From Craspedostauros australis (Eukaryota > Bacillariophyta > Bacillariophyceae > Mastogloiales > Achnanthaceae), in contig JAMXDE010000027.1 in assembly GCA_026770025.1 (NCBI GenBank), forward strand, positions 558,001 to 622,000: 64,000 nt of DNA. The letters run 5' to 3'. The notes beneath the pieces were generated by a model, which was given only the letters and a program-made list of their open reading frames with translations, made no database searches and was not told the origin of the DNA. Made by a program: the position numbers and the translations under genes. Positions 43,620-53,156 of this stretch are shown one piece after another (position 1 is the first letter of the stretch; each line of letters opens with the position of its first letter).

Positions 43620-44579
43620 ATCGAAATTAGGTACCCATCTCCCATGACTGAAACGTGATTCACTATTTTTTGATTCGACTCGATTTGAGAGTATAGTCGA
43701 GTGAGTCTTGATACACGATTGATATTCGGTCACTACGGTCATCGAACATGACGTAGGCACTGACATCATCGTATGACGTCAGAGGATCGGTCATTGTGAT
43801 CCTCGGAATCGAGATTATGTTTTAGTCATGGTACACTGACCTGTCTAGCCATGCCGAGTGCATCATCGAGCACGTGGCAACAATACTTAGGATCCAGAAC
43901 AACATCGTCAGAGGTGATGCATGCACCTTGTCGACGTAGACGGATCAATCCATATGTGATCAAACAGAGATCAAGATTAGGCAAGACCAGGAGAGATGAA
44001 GAAAGACCCAAAGGCAAGAATAACACGGAGTATCGTGTAGATCAACATGCCATCTTGGGCAATGTTTTAGAAAAGACTGCAAGAGAAACCACAAGGTAAT
44101 CGAGCAGCACGTTAGCAACCGTGCATTAGGCACCATCATTAGAAATAGGAGATCATCATCTCATAATCCAAACTCAATCATCAATTGACACACCAACTAA
44201 TAGCAACAACAACAACACCAAACACACCGACTCCACCTCTTGGCTTGATCACCCTGGCGGCGTAGTAAGTGCAGTGTTTGGTGCTCCCCTCTTGTCCTGT
44301 GTGTAATTGCTGATTATCATGGATGGCGACGGAGAAACTGAAACAGGCAATTTCGCGCCTAGTAGAGCTACTCAAGGCTAAGTATGAAGCAGACGGGGAG
44401 GAGGAAAACGATGATGCTGTGGATGCCAATGACGAAAGCTACCACGACAATGATGATCCCAGTGACGTCATCGCACAGCATGAACGCACAGCCGATTCCC
44501 TGTTGCATGCGCTTGGACTGATTGTTGTGTTCCTCAAATGGGAATTCACTGCCTCGCACATGCAGCTTCAGTGTGACGA
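43607..44579 (+). repeat. Tandem repeat unit 3 (973 bp)
   Basis: Appears identical to units 1 and 2. Confidence 0.95.
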
Positions 44580-44592
44580 TATCAACATCTAG
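44323..44592 (+). CDS. Repeat-encoded 89-aa ORF, copy 3
   Basis: Identical in translation to copies 1 and 2. Confidence 0.4.
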   Translation: MATEKLKQAISRLVELLKAKYEADGEEENDDAVDANDESYHDNDDPSDVIAQHERTADSLLHALGLIVVFLKWEFTASHMQLQCDDINI

Positions 44593-45288
44593 ATCGAAAT
44601 TAGGTACCCATCTCCCATGACTGAAACGTGATTCACTATTTTTTGATTCGACTCGATTTGAGAGTATAGTCGAGTGAGTCTTGATACACGATTGATATTC
44701 GGTCACTACGGTCATCGAACATGACGTAGGCACTGACATCATCGTATGACGTCAGAGGATCGGTCATTGTGATCCTCGGAATCGAGATTATGTTTTAGTC
44801 ATGGTACACTGACCTGTCTAGCCATGCCGAGTGCATCATCGAGCACGTGGCAACAATACTTAGGATCCAGAACAACATCGTCAGAGGTGATGCATGCACC
44901 TTGTCGACGTAGACGGATCAATCCATATGTGATCAAACAGAGATCAAGATTAGGCAAGACCAGGAGAGATGAAGAAAGACCCAAAGGCAAGAATAACACG
45001 GAGTATCGTGTAGATCAACATGCCATCTTGGGCAATGTTTTAGAAAAGACTGCAAGAGAAACCACAAGGTAATCGAGCAGCACGTTAGCAACCGTGCATT
45101 AGGCACCATCATTAGAAATAGGAGATCATCATCTCATAATCCTAACTCAATCATCAATTGAACACAACCTATTAGAACAACAACAAACACCAAACATCTC
45201 CAACTCCACCTGACGGATTGATCACCCTGGCGGCGTAGTAAGTGCAGTGTTTGGTGCCCCATTTCCTGTGTGTAATTGCTGATTATCA
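44580..45288 (+). repeat. Partial fourth repeat unit leading into ORF B
   Basis: Matches the other units to about 45142, then diverges gradually while keeping TTGATCACCCTGGCGGCGTA and the GTAAGT...ATTATCA leader. After ATTATCA it passes into ORF B instead of the 89-aa ORF. A GTAAGT (45238) to CAG (45289) mini-intron in the leader is possible but would be only 52 bases. Confidence 0.85.
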
Positions 45289-45297
45289 GACGATCCA

Positions 45298-47136
45298 ATG
45301 CACTCGGCCGCGTTCGCTCTCACTGCCAACAAGGAGAAGAAGAAGGGAACAACCACATCAACCAATCAACGCAAACCACGCACCAACAAGCACAAGCGCA
45401 AGAAGAACACTCTCACAAATGACATTCCTGTGGTCATGACAAACGAACAACCACGTAAAGTATGCAACCGTTGTGGCGCAGCAATGCGATTTGTGAATGA
45501 TCGTTTTGTCCCTTTTGTCAAAATGCTTAAGGACAACGAACTCGCAGAACACAAGGACGAATTGCAATCAATGCTTGCGGCGGCGCCGGGATTCGCCAAC
45601 GAAATTGTTAACTACATGGCTCACAAAGTGCGTGCAAAAGTGCAATTCGGACAAATCGCCTTTTATCAATCCCAGCTCAATGAAAAGCCTGAAAGAGCCT
45701 ATGTGGTACTTGACCATAAGCAAAAAATTCTACCGACAGGCCAAGGCGAAGCCCAACAAGAATATTGGGGGAAGAAGGGGATGTCACTGCTTGGGGCAAT
45801 GGTCATCACGTGTCGCAACGACATTTTCACTTATCGGTTCATCGACATTGTGGTCGATGGAAGACCGACGCAAGACACACTTCAAGTTGGTGGACTACTT
45901 GACATCGTGCAACAAAAGGTCAAAGACATTTACCCATCCGTGACTGAAATCATCCTACAGAGCGATAACGCGTGTTGTTTTGCCAGTCACGAGCACATCG
46001 CGCTCATCACGTCCAAACTGAACAAGAACCTCAGGCAACGAAACGCGGCCAAAATCATCGCGTGGATTTACACGGAGGCCCAAACTGGTAAGAGCATGCT
46101 GGACACCCACTTCGCGTACATCACACGTGTACTGCGAAAATACGTGCAAAGTGGCAAGGACATCAAGACCCCGCTGCAACTCTTCGAGGCACTGGTTGCC
46201 GGTAACATCGCAGGCACGACAACAGTACTTGTCAACGCGTCGTCCCTTGAAGGCAACATCACGACGTTTCCAGGCGCACCAAAACGACGATTCTGTGCAA
46301 GTGGACAACAGGTACGTCAAACTCACGAGGTGAAGTATGACGATGACCAGGCGCGGTTGGTGGCTGCATCTGGCATCACCGAAGACGTCGTGGTGAAGAG
46401 CACCGAATGGGAGGGCTGGAGTATCAACGAGTTGGGTGTCATCGCGGACAAAACATTCACGTCCGACAAGCCGGCAATTACGTCCGAATCATTCAGGAAG
46501 ACGGACAAGACGCGCAAAATGGGGCGTACAGCAACAGAGAGCAAGGCGTTCGCGATCGGCAAAGCCCTCCAAGACGGACAACGACACCTACCGTCCGATC
46601 ACACCACAGCGTTCCAAGACCAGACAGCAGGAACAGAACACCCACCACTCGCGGTAAAAGGCTGGGCAAGCAAAACAGCACGGACCAACGCCAAACTACC
46701 AGACTACATCGCGGCGAAATTGAAGGACATCTGCAAAGCGTCCGCGAAGGATCCGAAAAACAGACCATCCGAGCACGAAGCACACGAGCAATTGATGGGC
46801 AACGAAAGAACCAAAACTGACTGGTACGTACAACTGCACGCAAGTCCCATGCGCGTGAAAGCGTCGCTGTTTGCAGCGTACGGTGCCAAGCAACGCAAAC
46901 AAAACCAGGAGGCTGTGCTCACCAAGACAGAAACCAACACAACAAACAAAGCAACAGCAGCATCCGCAATTGTGGCAATCCACAATGCACCAGCGAAAAC
47001 AGAGGAAGAGCAGAGAGAAGAGGAGTTGCAGAGAGAAGAAGAGCAATTGGAGAATCAGAGGTGGTGTGATGCTCACACCATGAAGGCGAACACAGAAAGT
47101 GAGGCTGTGTTGGATGATGAGACGGAAATTTTGTGA
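45298..47136 (+). CDS. Transposon ORF B: catalytic half of a DDE-type transposase (putative)
   Basis: 612 aa. Order: basic N-terminus (Lys/Thr-rich, nuclear-localisation-like), one CxxC pair (CNRCG), then a core with YVVLDHKQKILP (D139), a GKKG segment, LQSDNACCF (D223) and TEAQTGKSMLD (E260, D269). These fit the acidic residues of an RNase H-fold DDE transposase: Asp at the end of a beta strand, SDN after the next strands, and the Gln-Gly-Lys helix motif. The C-terminal third is charged and ends in a Glu-rich coiled coil. Sequence pattern agrees with the invertebrate transposase-like family mentioned for ORF A, where both halves are one protein. No superfamily name is assigned. Confidence 0.68.
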   Translation: MHSAAFALTANKEKKKGTTTSTNQRKPRTNKHKRKKNTLTNDIPVVMTNEQPRKVCNRCGAAMRFVNDRFVPFVKMLKDNELAEHKDELQSMLAAAPGFANEIVNYMAHKVRAKVQFGQIAFYQSQLNEKPERAYVVLDHKQKILPTGQGEAQQEYWGKKGMSLLGAMVITCRNDIFTYRFIDIVVDGRPTQDTLQVGGLLDIVQQKVKDIYPSVTEIILQSDNACCFASHEHIALITSKLNKNLRQRNAAKIIAWIYTEAQTGKSMLDTHFAYITRVLRKYVQSGKDIKTPLQLFEALVAGNIAGTTTVLVNASSLEGNITTFPGAPKRRFCASGQQVRQTHEVKYDDDQARLVAASGITEDVVVKSTEWEGWSINELGVIADKTFTSDKPAITSESFRKTDKTRKMGRTATESKAFAIGKALQDGQRHLPSDHTTAFQDQTAGTEHPPLAVKGWASKTARTNAKLPDYIAAKLKDICKASAKDPKNRPSEHEAHEQLMGNERTKTDWYVQLHASPMRVKASLFAAYGAKQRKQNQEAVLTKTETNTTNKATAASAIVAIHNAPAKTEEEQREEELQREEEQLENQRWCDAHTMKANTESEAVLDDETEIL

Positions 47137-48894
47137 TGGCTGTGCGTCACCGCAATAACACTAGTTGTGGAGTTTTGTGGGGGATGAGTCGTGATACGTA
47201 GACTACTCTAGAGAGCATCCAAAATCCATCCAAACATCTGCTTATCATGCTATATCTCAATAATACATGGTTTACAATTAAATATATACATTGCATTCGT
47301 ACACATGACTATCAATGAATCAGAATATCGGAGGTAGATTGAAATAGAAGTTATTTTTATTGTCATGTTGGTCCACCACACTGTTGTGTGGTGGATTCAC
47401 AAAATTCTCGATCAAGCAATGTTGCCCTCCCCTCAGCACCCATGATCATCATCATCATTCTGGTATTTCTGCAAACTGCGCACCACAATGGCTCTGTATG
47501 CTCCCCATCTATCCACTTTATGAAGGACAGAACATTTCTGCCACATTGCATGCCCCAAAGTGTCGATACACTGAAAAAAAAGCGATTTCAAAAAACGATT
47601 TGCAAGCCGGACGCGGTATGGATACGGATCCATACCTCATCCACATGACCCTTTCAGCCCCTCCACGTGCCCCTCGTGCATTACCACACTCCCTGGCGAC
47701 GCGCTGATGCATCCAGAGGGGGCTGGGCATGAATGGTACCAATGGTACACCTCCATATGATGACGCCGTTGTTTTTTTGGGCGCCCCACCAAAAAATGAC
47801 CTGTCTGTACTCATTCGAGGCCGCAGCCTCTTCCAGACAATATCGAAGGCGCAAACTTTGTCAGGACCATCTCCCGTTGGTGGCGCACGCATCTTGTACG
47901 GGTGAATTGGCGATTGGGTGGCTTGATAATGCCTCCCCCTCACTGCCCAAGCCATGTGATGAGTACGCCGCGACCCGCCCAACAAAACTCTTGCCCTCCA
48001 CCTTTTCCTCCGCGCGGACACCTTCCCAATCCTCCCCGACCCTCAAACTTCGTGTGCGCGTTGGTGATGCCCTCTTGGATGCGCCTTGCCCATTCGTAGG
48101 TGTTGGTGTGCCCTGTGCATGGAGTACACAGGCTACATCCAACGAGCCAATTTGCCGCATTTTGGAGACGTTTGCGCGGAGGCCTGCGGCGGCCCCAAAT
48201 CAACCGCTCTCGCAGCCTCCGCTCGTCCACCCACCAAGGGTTGCATGGCGGTGACGGCGATGTGCTTGGATTTGTCGGTGGACCGCTGGTTGGTGCGGCG
48301 CCGAGGATGCCGTTGGACGGCCATTGTGGGATTTTTTTTGGGTTTCCACCATCGTCATGTTGTTGTTTCGAGTTTGGCGCTCTCAACCAGTCGCACATCT
48401 TGGGGTCTGAGGCAATTATCAACTATTGTACCAACATGAACGAAGGCAGCATGACACAAAACACTTCGGGAGTACCAACCACACTCAACCCTTCCGTCAC
48501 GACGAAACGCAGTTGATGATGATTCACATCGTGCTGTGATTGGTGGTTCATGACGCAGCAGCCAGTTTGGTGACGTAGATCACGGATCATGCAAACACTG
48601 GATAGAGTGGATGTAAACGCGCACTCACCGCTTCTCCCCAAACTCTACAACTAGCGCTATCGTGGAGGAGGTGTGGGATGGTCTCATCGGAACACCTCAA
48701 AAGGAGACTAAACAATTCAAAATCGGAACAAACTTGCTGAAACAAAGAACAGCAAAGGGTTAACTTGGATCGATGTAGTCGTAGCCAAAAGGCTGAAACC
48801 CGAACGAGATGGACGAATGTGCAAATCCATCGGTCCATAAAACTTAAAATACGGCCAACCTCGGAACTGGAATGGATTGGTATATGTTTTAGAT
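47137..48894. other. Right part of the candidate transposon, no clear gene
   Basis: AT-rich to about 47350, then a G/C-homopolymer-rich stretch (47.6-48.4 kb) with two overlapping minus-strand frames (48422-47940 and 48021-47518) that may be a frameshifted remnant. No product recognised. Confidence 0.4.
47372..47395. terminator. Perfect 10-bp stem / TGTT loop hairpin
   Basis: Arms TCCACCACAC and GTGTGGTGGA around TGTT, about 235 bases after the ORF B stop. Could act in 3'-end formation or be a transposon structural site; no function proven. Confidence 0.4.
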
Positions 48895-48983
48895 CTATAA
48901 AGATTGCGAATATGTGCTTAGTTTGAAAATCCCAGAAATTCGACTCCACTCTTCATTTCAAACGATTGGTCGACTCACTGATC
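48895..48983 (-). repeat. Right inverted repeat
   Basis: Reverse complement matches 39594-39682. It lies 77 bases beyond the stop of the iron-transporter gene. Confidence 0.85.
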
Positions 48984-49059
48984 GGGCTCATAGGTCAAGA
49001 GATTTGTTGTTGGTGAGGCAATTGTAATGACTCACTCATGCGTGAAGAAGAAAGCACTG

Positions 49060-50451
49060 TCATTCTGCACTGCTGCGTTTGTGGATCAGCACTTCAAAGA
49101 TGCGACCAACTCCGTAGGCAAGCATGCCTCCGATTCCTGCGATTGCGAGGTTCTCCACAGCGGATGCAATGCAGCTCCCTCGCGTCGCCCATGACTTGAT
49201 GCCTCCGACGAGTAGGAGGCAAGAACATGTCGCCACAGTGGACGCAACAAGCCCCGCCATAGTCGTTTCGCACACCACGAACGGCAGGACAGATGGCAAC
49301 GCTCCCAGAAAGAAGAGCAACCCGGAAGTTCCAGCAGCTGCCATTGGAGAGCGTTGCTCTTCATCAATCATGCCGAATTCCAGCGCGATCATTATCTTGA
49401 GCAAAGCTTCCGAGTCTCGATCGTAGTGATCCAGAAGTTGCTGGTGAAGCGAAGCATGCTTCTTGGTGATGCCGATCATTTGCAGCAGTTCGCTCACTTC
49501 CTTCAGCTCTTCGGCACGAAAGTCTTCGATGTGCTGTCTCTCCAGTTCTTTCTCACCCAGCATGACCTCGTTCTGCGACTTTGTGGCGACGAATTCACCA
49601 GCGCTCATTGACACGGCTCCGGCCAGTGCACCGGAAATGGATGTCAGGAGGACGTCAGTTGGTGATAGGCCGCTGGCGACAACGCCCACAACTAGCAGGT
49701 AGGTGGATATGAGACCATCGTTGACACCAAGGATGATGTCTCGCCAGTACTGCCTGAAGAGAAAAAGGAATCGTTCAGGAGCATCCATGTGTACGTGTAT
49801 GCATGCATGCATGGATTTATGCATGTTTGGTATCATTCGGGCACCATACCATATCATATCATATCAGAATATGTGTGAGTATTACGACGTCCGATAGACA
49901 TCGTCGACGCCATGTGTTTGCAGATACGTGTGTGAAGAGTGGAGGATCAACAGGTTTCAGAGAGAGCAGAGTAGCTGAGCAGTGATGTTGGCTGGCGCGT
50001 CGTTATGGCCTGGCCAAAGGGGAGTTCAGGGAAGTGCGATAGGTGGGGTCGCGCCCGGGTTTGTTTTCGATTCCAATAGTGCTCGAATACTCGTATGTGT
50101 GCACGAGACAGCAGCATTTTTCATTCGACGCTCTTCTTCTATTCGGCTTTGTTCGCTCGCTTTGCAGGCTTTCAACCCCATCCAAATGGAGGTTCGAGTT
50201 GCGATCGTACTCGTATGGTGCAAGACGAACAGTCGTACGTACCTGTGTCCTCCCAAATGATCTTCTCGTTGACTGTTGGTCTCCATCCTTCTGTTGCCAT
50301 GGCGACTTAAATGCCTGATCAACCTCCGGCGTTGATGTGTTTCTTGGCTTCCTTTCTCATTGACAATGGCACCGTAGGTGGACGTCGCCCCAAGTGGTAT
50401 CTCCATCGACGATTCCTCTTTTGTGGCCTGGACGCTTTGATCCGAGCTCAT
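49060..50451 (-). CDS. CCC1/VIT1-family vacuolar iron (Fe/Mn) transporter
   Basis: Exon 1 is 50451-50243 and exon 2 is 49753-49060. The intron 50242-49754 (489 bp) has donor GTACGT and acceptor CTTCAG in phase 2. The join yields EDHLGGHRQYWRDIILGVND, the family's N-terminal hallmark. 300 aa. Predicted membrane segments are about 84-98, 106-126, 208-230, 233-254 and 266-291. The metal-binding loop (127-200) is rich in Glu and Met (GEKELERQHIEDFRAEE, MIALEFGMIDEE). The motif GAVSMSAGEFVATKSQ (115-130) is diagnostic. CCC1/VIT proteins move Fe2+ or Mn2+ from cytosol into the vacuole by proton antiport, for storage and detoxification. An in-frame ATG at 50622 would add 57 residues but lacks conservation. 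Confidence 0.94.
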
Positions 50452-51037
50452 TGTCGGCGATGTGTACGATCTATGGTGCTCGTATTGTACGTGTGTTGGG
50501 ACGAGGGGACTGTTGTGTCTGGCCTTTGGAGAAGGTCTTTGCTTCGATGGGTTCGACGCTTTGAATGGTTGGACTTGACTGGCTAGAGAAAAGATTTGAA
50601 ATGAGACGAACATGGCATCCAAGCCATGGTGTCTGCGTTGGTCTGGAAATGTTGCGAGACGCTGTCGTCGCCAGAGATGGTGTTGCTGTGGCGGTTGATG
50701 TCGACATTTTGTGAGGTGTTGATGTGGTCGGTTCGCTTCGCAAACAACAACGAATTGGCAAAACAGGAACTCACATCAACAACACAAAAGAAGCGAACGA
50801 GAACCCTGCATTGTTGGTGTTGGTGTCCACGAGCTACTTCGATTTAGCGGTGCGAGGTCTGATGGAATGGTGCGTCAGATCCAGACATCTCCACCCATCA
50901 CCTCCTGCCACAGACTGCCACCCATTCATCCTTCATCAAACATCGGACGTTGGACATTGGACATCACGTTCACAATCACATTCACATTCACATTCACATT
51001 CACAATCACAACCACAGTCCAAGCAGAACCCAACAAC
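50452..51037. other. Divergent promoter region of the VIT and M18 peptidase genes
   Basis: No gene. Contains an (ATTCAC)n hexamer run at about 50975-51005 just upstream of the peptidase start. Confidence 0.55.
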
Positions 51038-53077
51038 ATGAAGCTGAGACTCTCCTGCATTGCGCTATCTCTCACCGTCCTTGCGGCCTCGCGGCGTTGC
51101 CAAAGCATGGCAGTTGGCAGCAGCGCTGCGAGCGGCACCAAGGGCGGTCCCGGCCATCCCATGCCACCTTTGACCACGACGAAAGACCACCTTCCGTTGG
51201 CTGGCAAGGCAATGGCCTATCTGGATGCATCACCTGACCCATTCCATTGCGTCAAAGCGTCGGTTGACATGCTGGAGGATGCAGGATTCGAAGAGCTGGA
51301 CGACTTCGAGCCTTACGCCGGAAAAATCCAACCAGGTGCGTCTTGGGACGGTACAGGACGGCGCGAACGCAGCGAATAGATCCTCCTTGTTGGCTGTGAT
51401 GGTTCCGTCTGCAATGTGGAGAATCGCGGGCTCTCGCATTGTCGTTGATCGAACGTCGTGCAACATCTGCAGAGTAGAGAACTCCCGAGGACATTTGTCA
51501 CTCAGCAAAGCACTACTCTATTCGTACTTACCGTTTCACTGTTGACCTCGCATGAATGCGAGATTCGTACAGGAATGACAACGAAGTCGATCCCTTCCTG
51601 GGAGTTTTGCAGAGTACCTGTTCCGCCGAATGCGCCGTACTCCGTTGGGCTCGGGGGAACTTACGTACCAATAATACTCCATGCTTGAACACGGTCTAAC
51701 CTCTCCCTCCTCGATCCATCAATCGGCTGTGTCAAATTCATAGGCGGAAGATACTATTTCACCAGGAATAAGTCCACATTAGTGGCCTTTTCAGTTGGAG
51801 ACGATTTTGCGCCAGGAAAGGGAGGATTCCATGTCATCGGCGGGCACACCGATTCTCCCAACTTGAAAGTGAAGCCGAGATCCAAGAGATCTGGCAAAAC
51901 CGCCAAGACTATTCAAATTGGTGCAGAATGTTACGGCGGTGGACTGTGGCACACCTGGTTTGATCGGGATCTGGGTTTGAGTGGCAGAGTCCTTGTTCGC
52001 AACGCCGAAACTGGAGGGATTGAGCAAAAGCTGGTGAAGATCGACCGTGCTGTGCTACGCGTTCCAAACTTGGCAATCCATCTGCAGACCGCGAAGGAAC
52101 GAGAGGGATTTGCAGCGAACAAGGAGGATCATTTGTCCCCTATCATCGCCATGGCGGCACAAAAGGCGCTGGCAGAAGGCACTCCGTCATCAACCGACGG
52201 CGATTCCAAGTCGGTTGAAGATAAGGCGAAGGATGGATGGTCGCACTTCCAGGAGCCGTTGTTGCTGCGTCTGCTGGCGGCTGAATTGGAAATCCCGAGC
52301 GACCAGATCGTCGATTTCGAGCTGAATTTGTTTGACATCCAGAAGGCGTCGCTCGGTGGCGTTCATTCCGAATTCATCCATTCTGCCAGATTGGACAACC
52401 TTGCCAGCTGCTTCTTGGCCGTTCAGGCGCTTGTCGAGCATGTCAGCGATGAAACGAACGCGTCAGGATCCAGCTCCGATGTGTCGATGATCGTCCTTTA
52501 CGATCACGAGGAGGTTGGGAGCTCCAGCGCAACTGGAGCAGCTTCGCCCATTCTCAAGGAAGCTGTGCAGCGGGTCTCGTCTGCCTTGTCGGTGTCGAAC
52601 CCAGGATCGGCAGAGGCCACATCGCACTGGTCCATGGCGGACGCATACGAGGCGACCATCCACCGTTCCTTCGTTCTCAGCAGCGACCAGGCGCACGCTC
52701 TGCACCCAAACTACGCATCCAAGCACGAGCAATCTCACCAACCCCAGATGAATGGCGGCATGGTGATCAAGCGGAATGCCAATCAAAGATATGCCACCAA
52801 CGGCGTGACCGGTGTCCTGATGCGGGAGGTCGCACGCAAGGCTGGTCTGAGGGAACCGCAAGAGTTCATCGTGCGGCAAGACTGTGGGTGCGGATCGACG
52901 ATCGGACCCTTGATCAGCGCCGCCACCGGCATCCGAGCCATCGACATGGGCTGTCCTCAGCTCAGCATGCACTCCATCCGCGAGACAATGGGAGTGTGTG
53001 ACTTGACGAACGGCCTCGACCTGTTCAAGGCATTCTTCAAGCATTTCCGTGAGGCTGATGATCTCGTCGAGCAGTAG
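51038..53077 (+). CDS. M18 aspartyl aminopeptidase (DNPEP-like)
   Basis: Exon 1 is 51038-51335 and exon 2 is 51744-53077. The intron (408 bp) has donor GTGCGT and acceptor CATAG, phase 1; the join reads KIQPGGRYYFTRNKS. 543 aa, against about 475 for typical family members. It removes acidic N-terminal residues (Asp/Glu) from peptides and binds two zinc ions. Ligands and catalytic residues visible: H134 (GGHTDSPNLK), D317 (RLDNLAS), E355/E356 (YDHEEVGSSS), a following Asp, and H509 (QLSMHSIRE). WHTWFDRDLGLSGRV is the family substrate-channel motif. The first 23 residues (MKLRLSCIALSLTVLAASRR) are signal-peptide-like, so the enzyme may enter the secretory route or plastid rather than stay cytosolic as is usual. 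Confidence 0.95.
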
Positions 53078-53091
53078 GGGGATGGACAGAA

Positions 53092-53115
53092 GGGGAGAGA
53101 GAGAGAGAGAGAGAG
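53092..53115. repeat. (GA)n microsatellite
   Basis: GA run in the 79-bp gap between the convergent peptidase and heme oxygenase genes. Confidence 0.9.
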
Positions 53116-53156
53116 TGGATGTTGTCCGTATCTGATAATATTTACTCTAGAGCGCT

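Larger units (their letters stand above)
39594..48983. mobile_element. Candidate large DNA transposon with split transposase and internal tandem array
   Basis: Bounded by inverted repeats 39594-39682 and 48895-48983 (about 81 of 89 bases match, the outer 36 exactly). Contains two transposase-like ORFs (40240-41673 and 45298-47136) and a 973-bp tandem array. About 9.4 kb. I see no clear target duplication next to the repeats, so the boundary assignment rests on the inverted repeats alone. Confidence 0.55.

Noticed and set aside
41880..45072. 66-aa minus and 82-aa plus ORFs repeated in each 973-bp unit
   Set aside because: They overlap each other antisense in the leader part of the unit and lack a plausible start context; identity reflects recent duplication only.
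41661..45288. Array considered as a CRISPR or centromeric satellite
   Set aside because: A 973-bp unit with promoter-like leader and ORF, and no spacers, fits neither a CRISPR array nor a short satellite.
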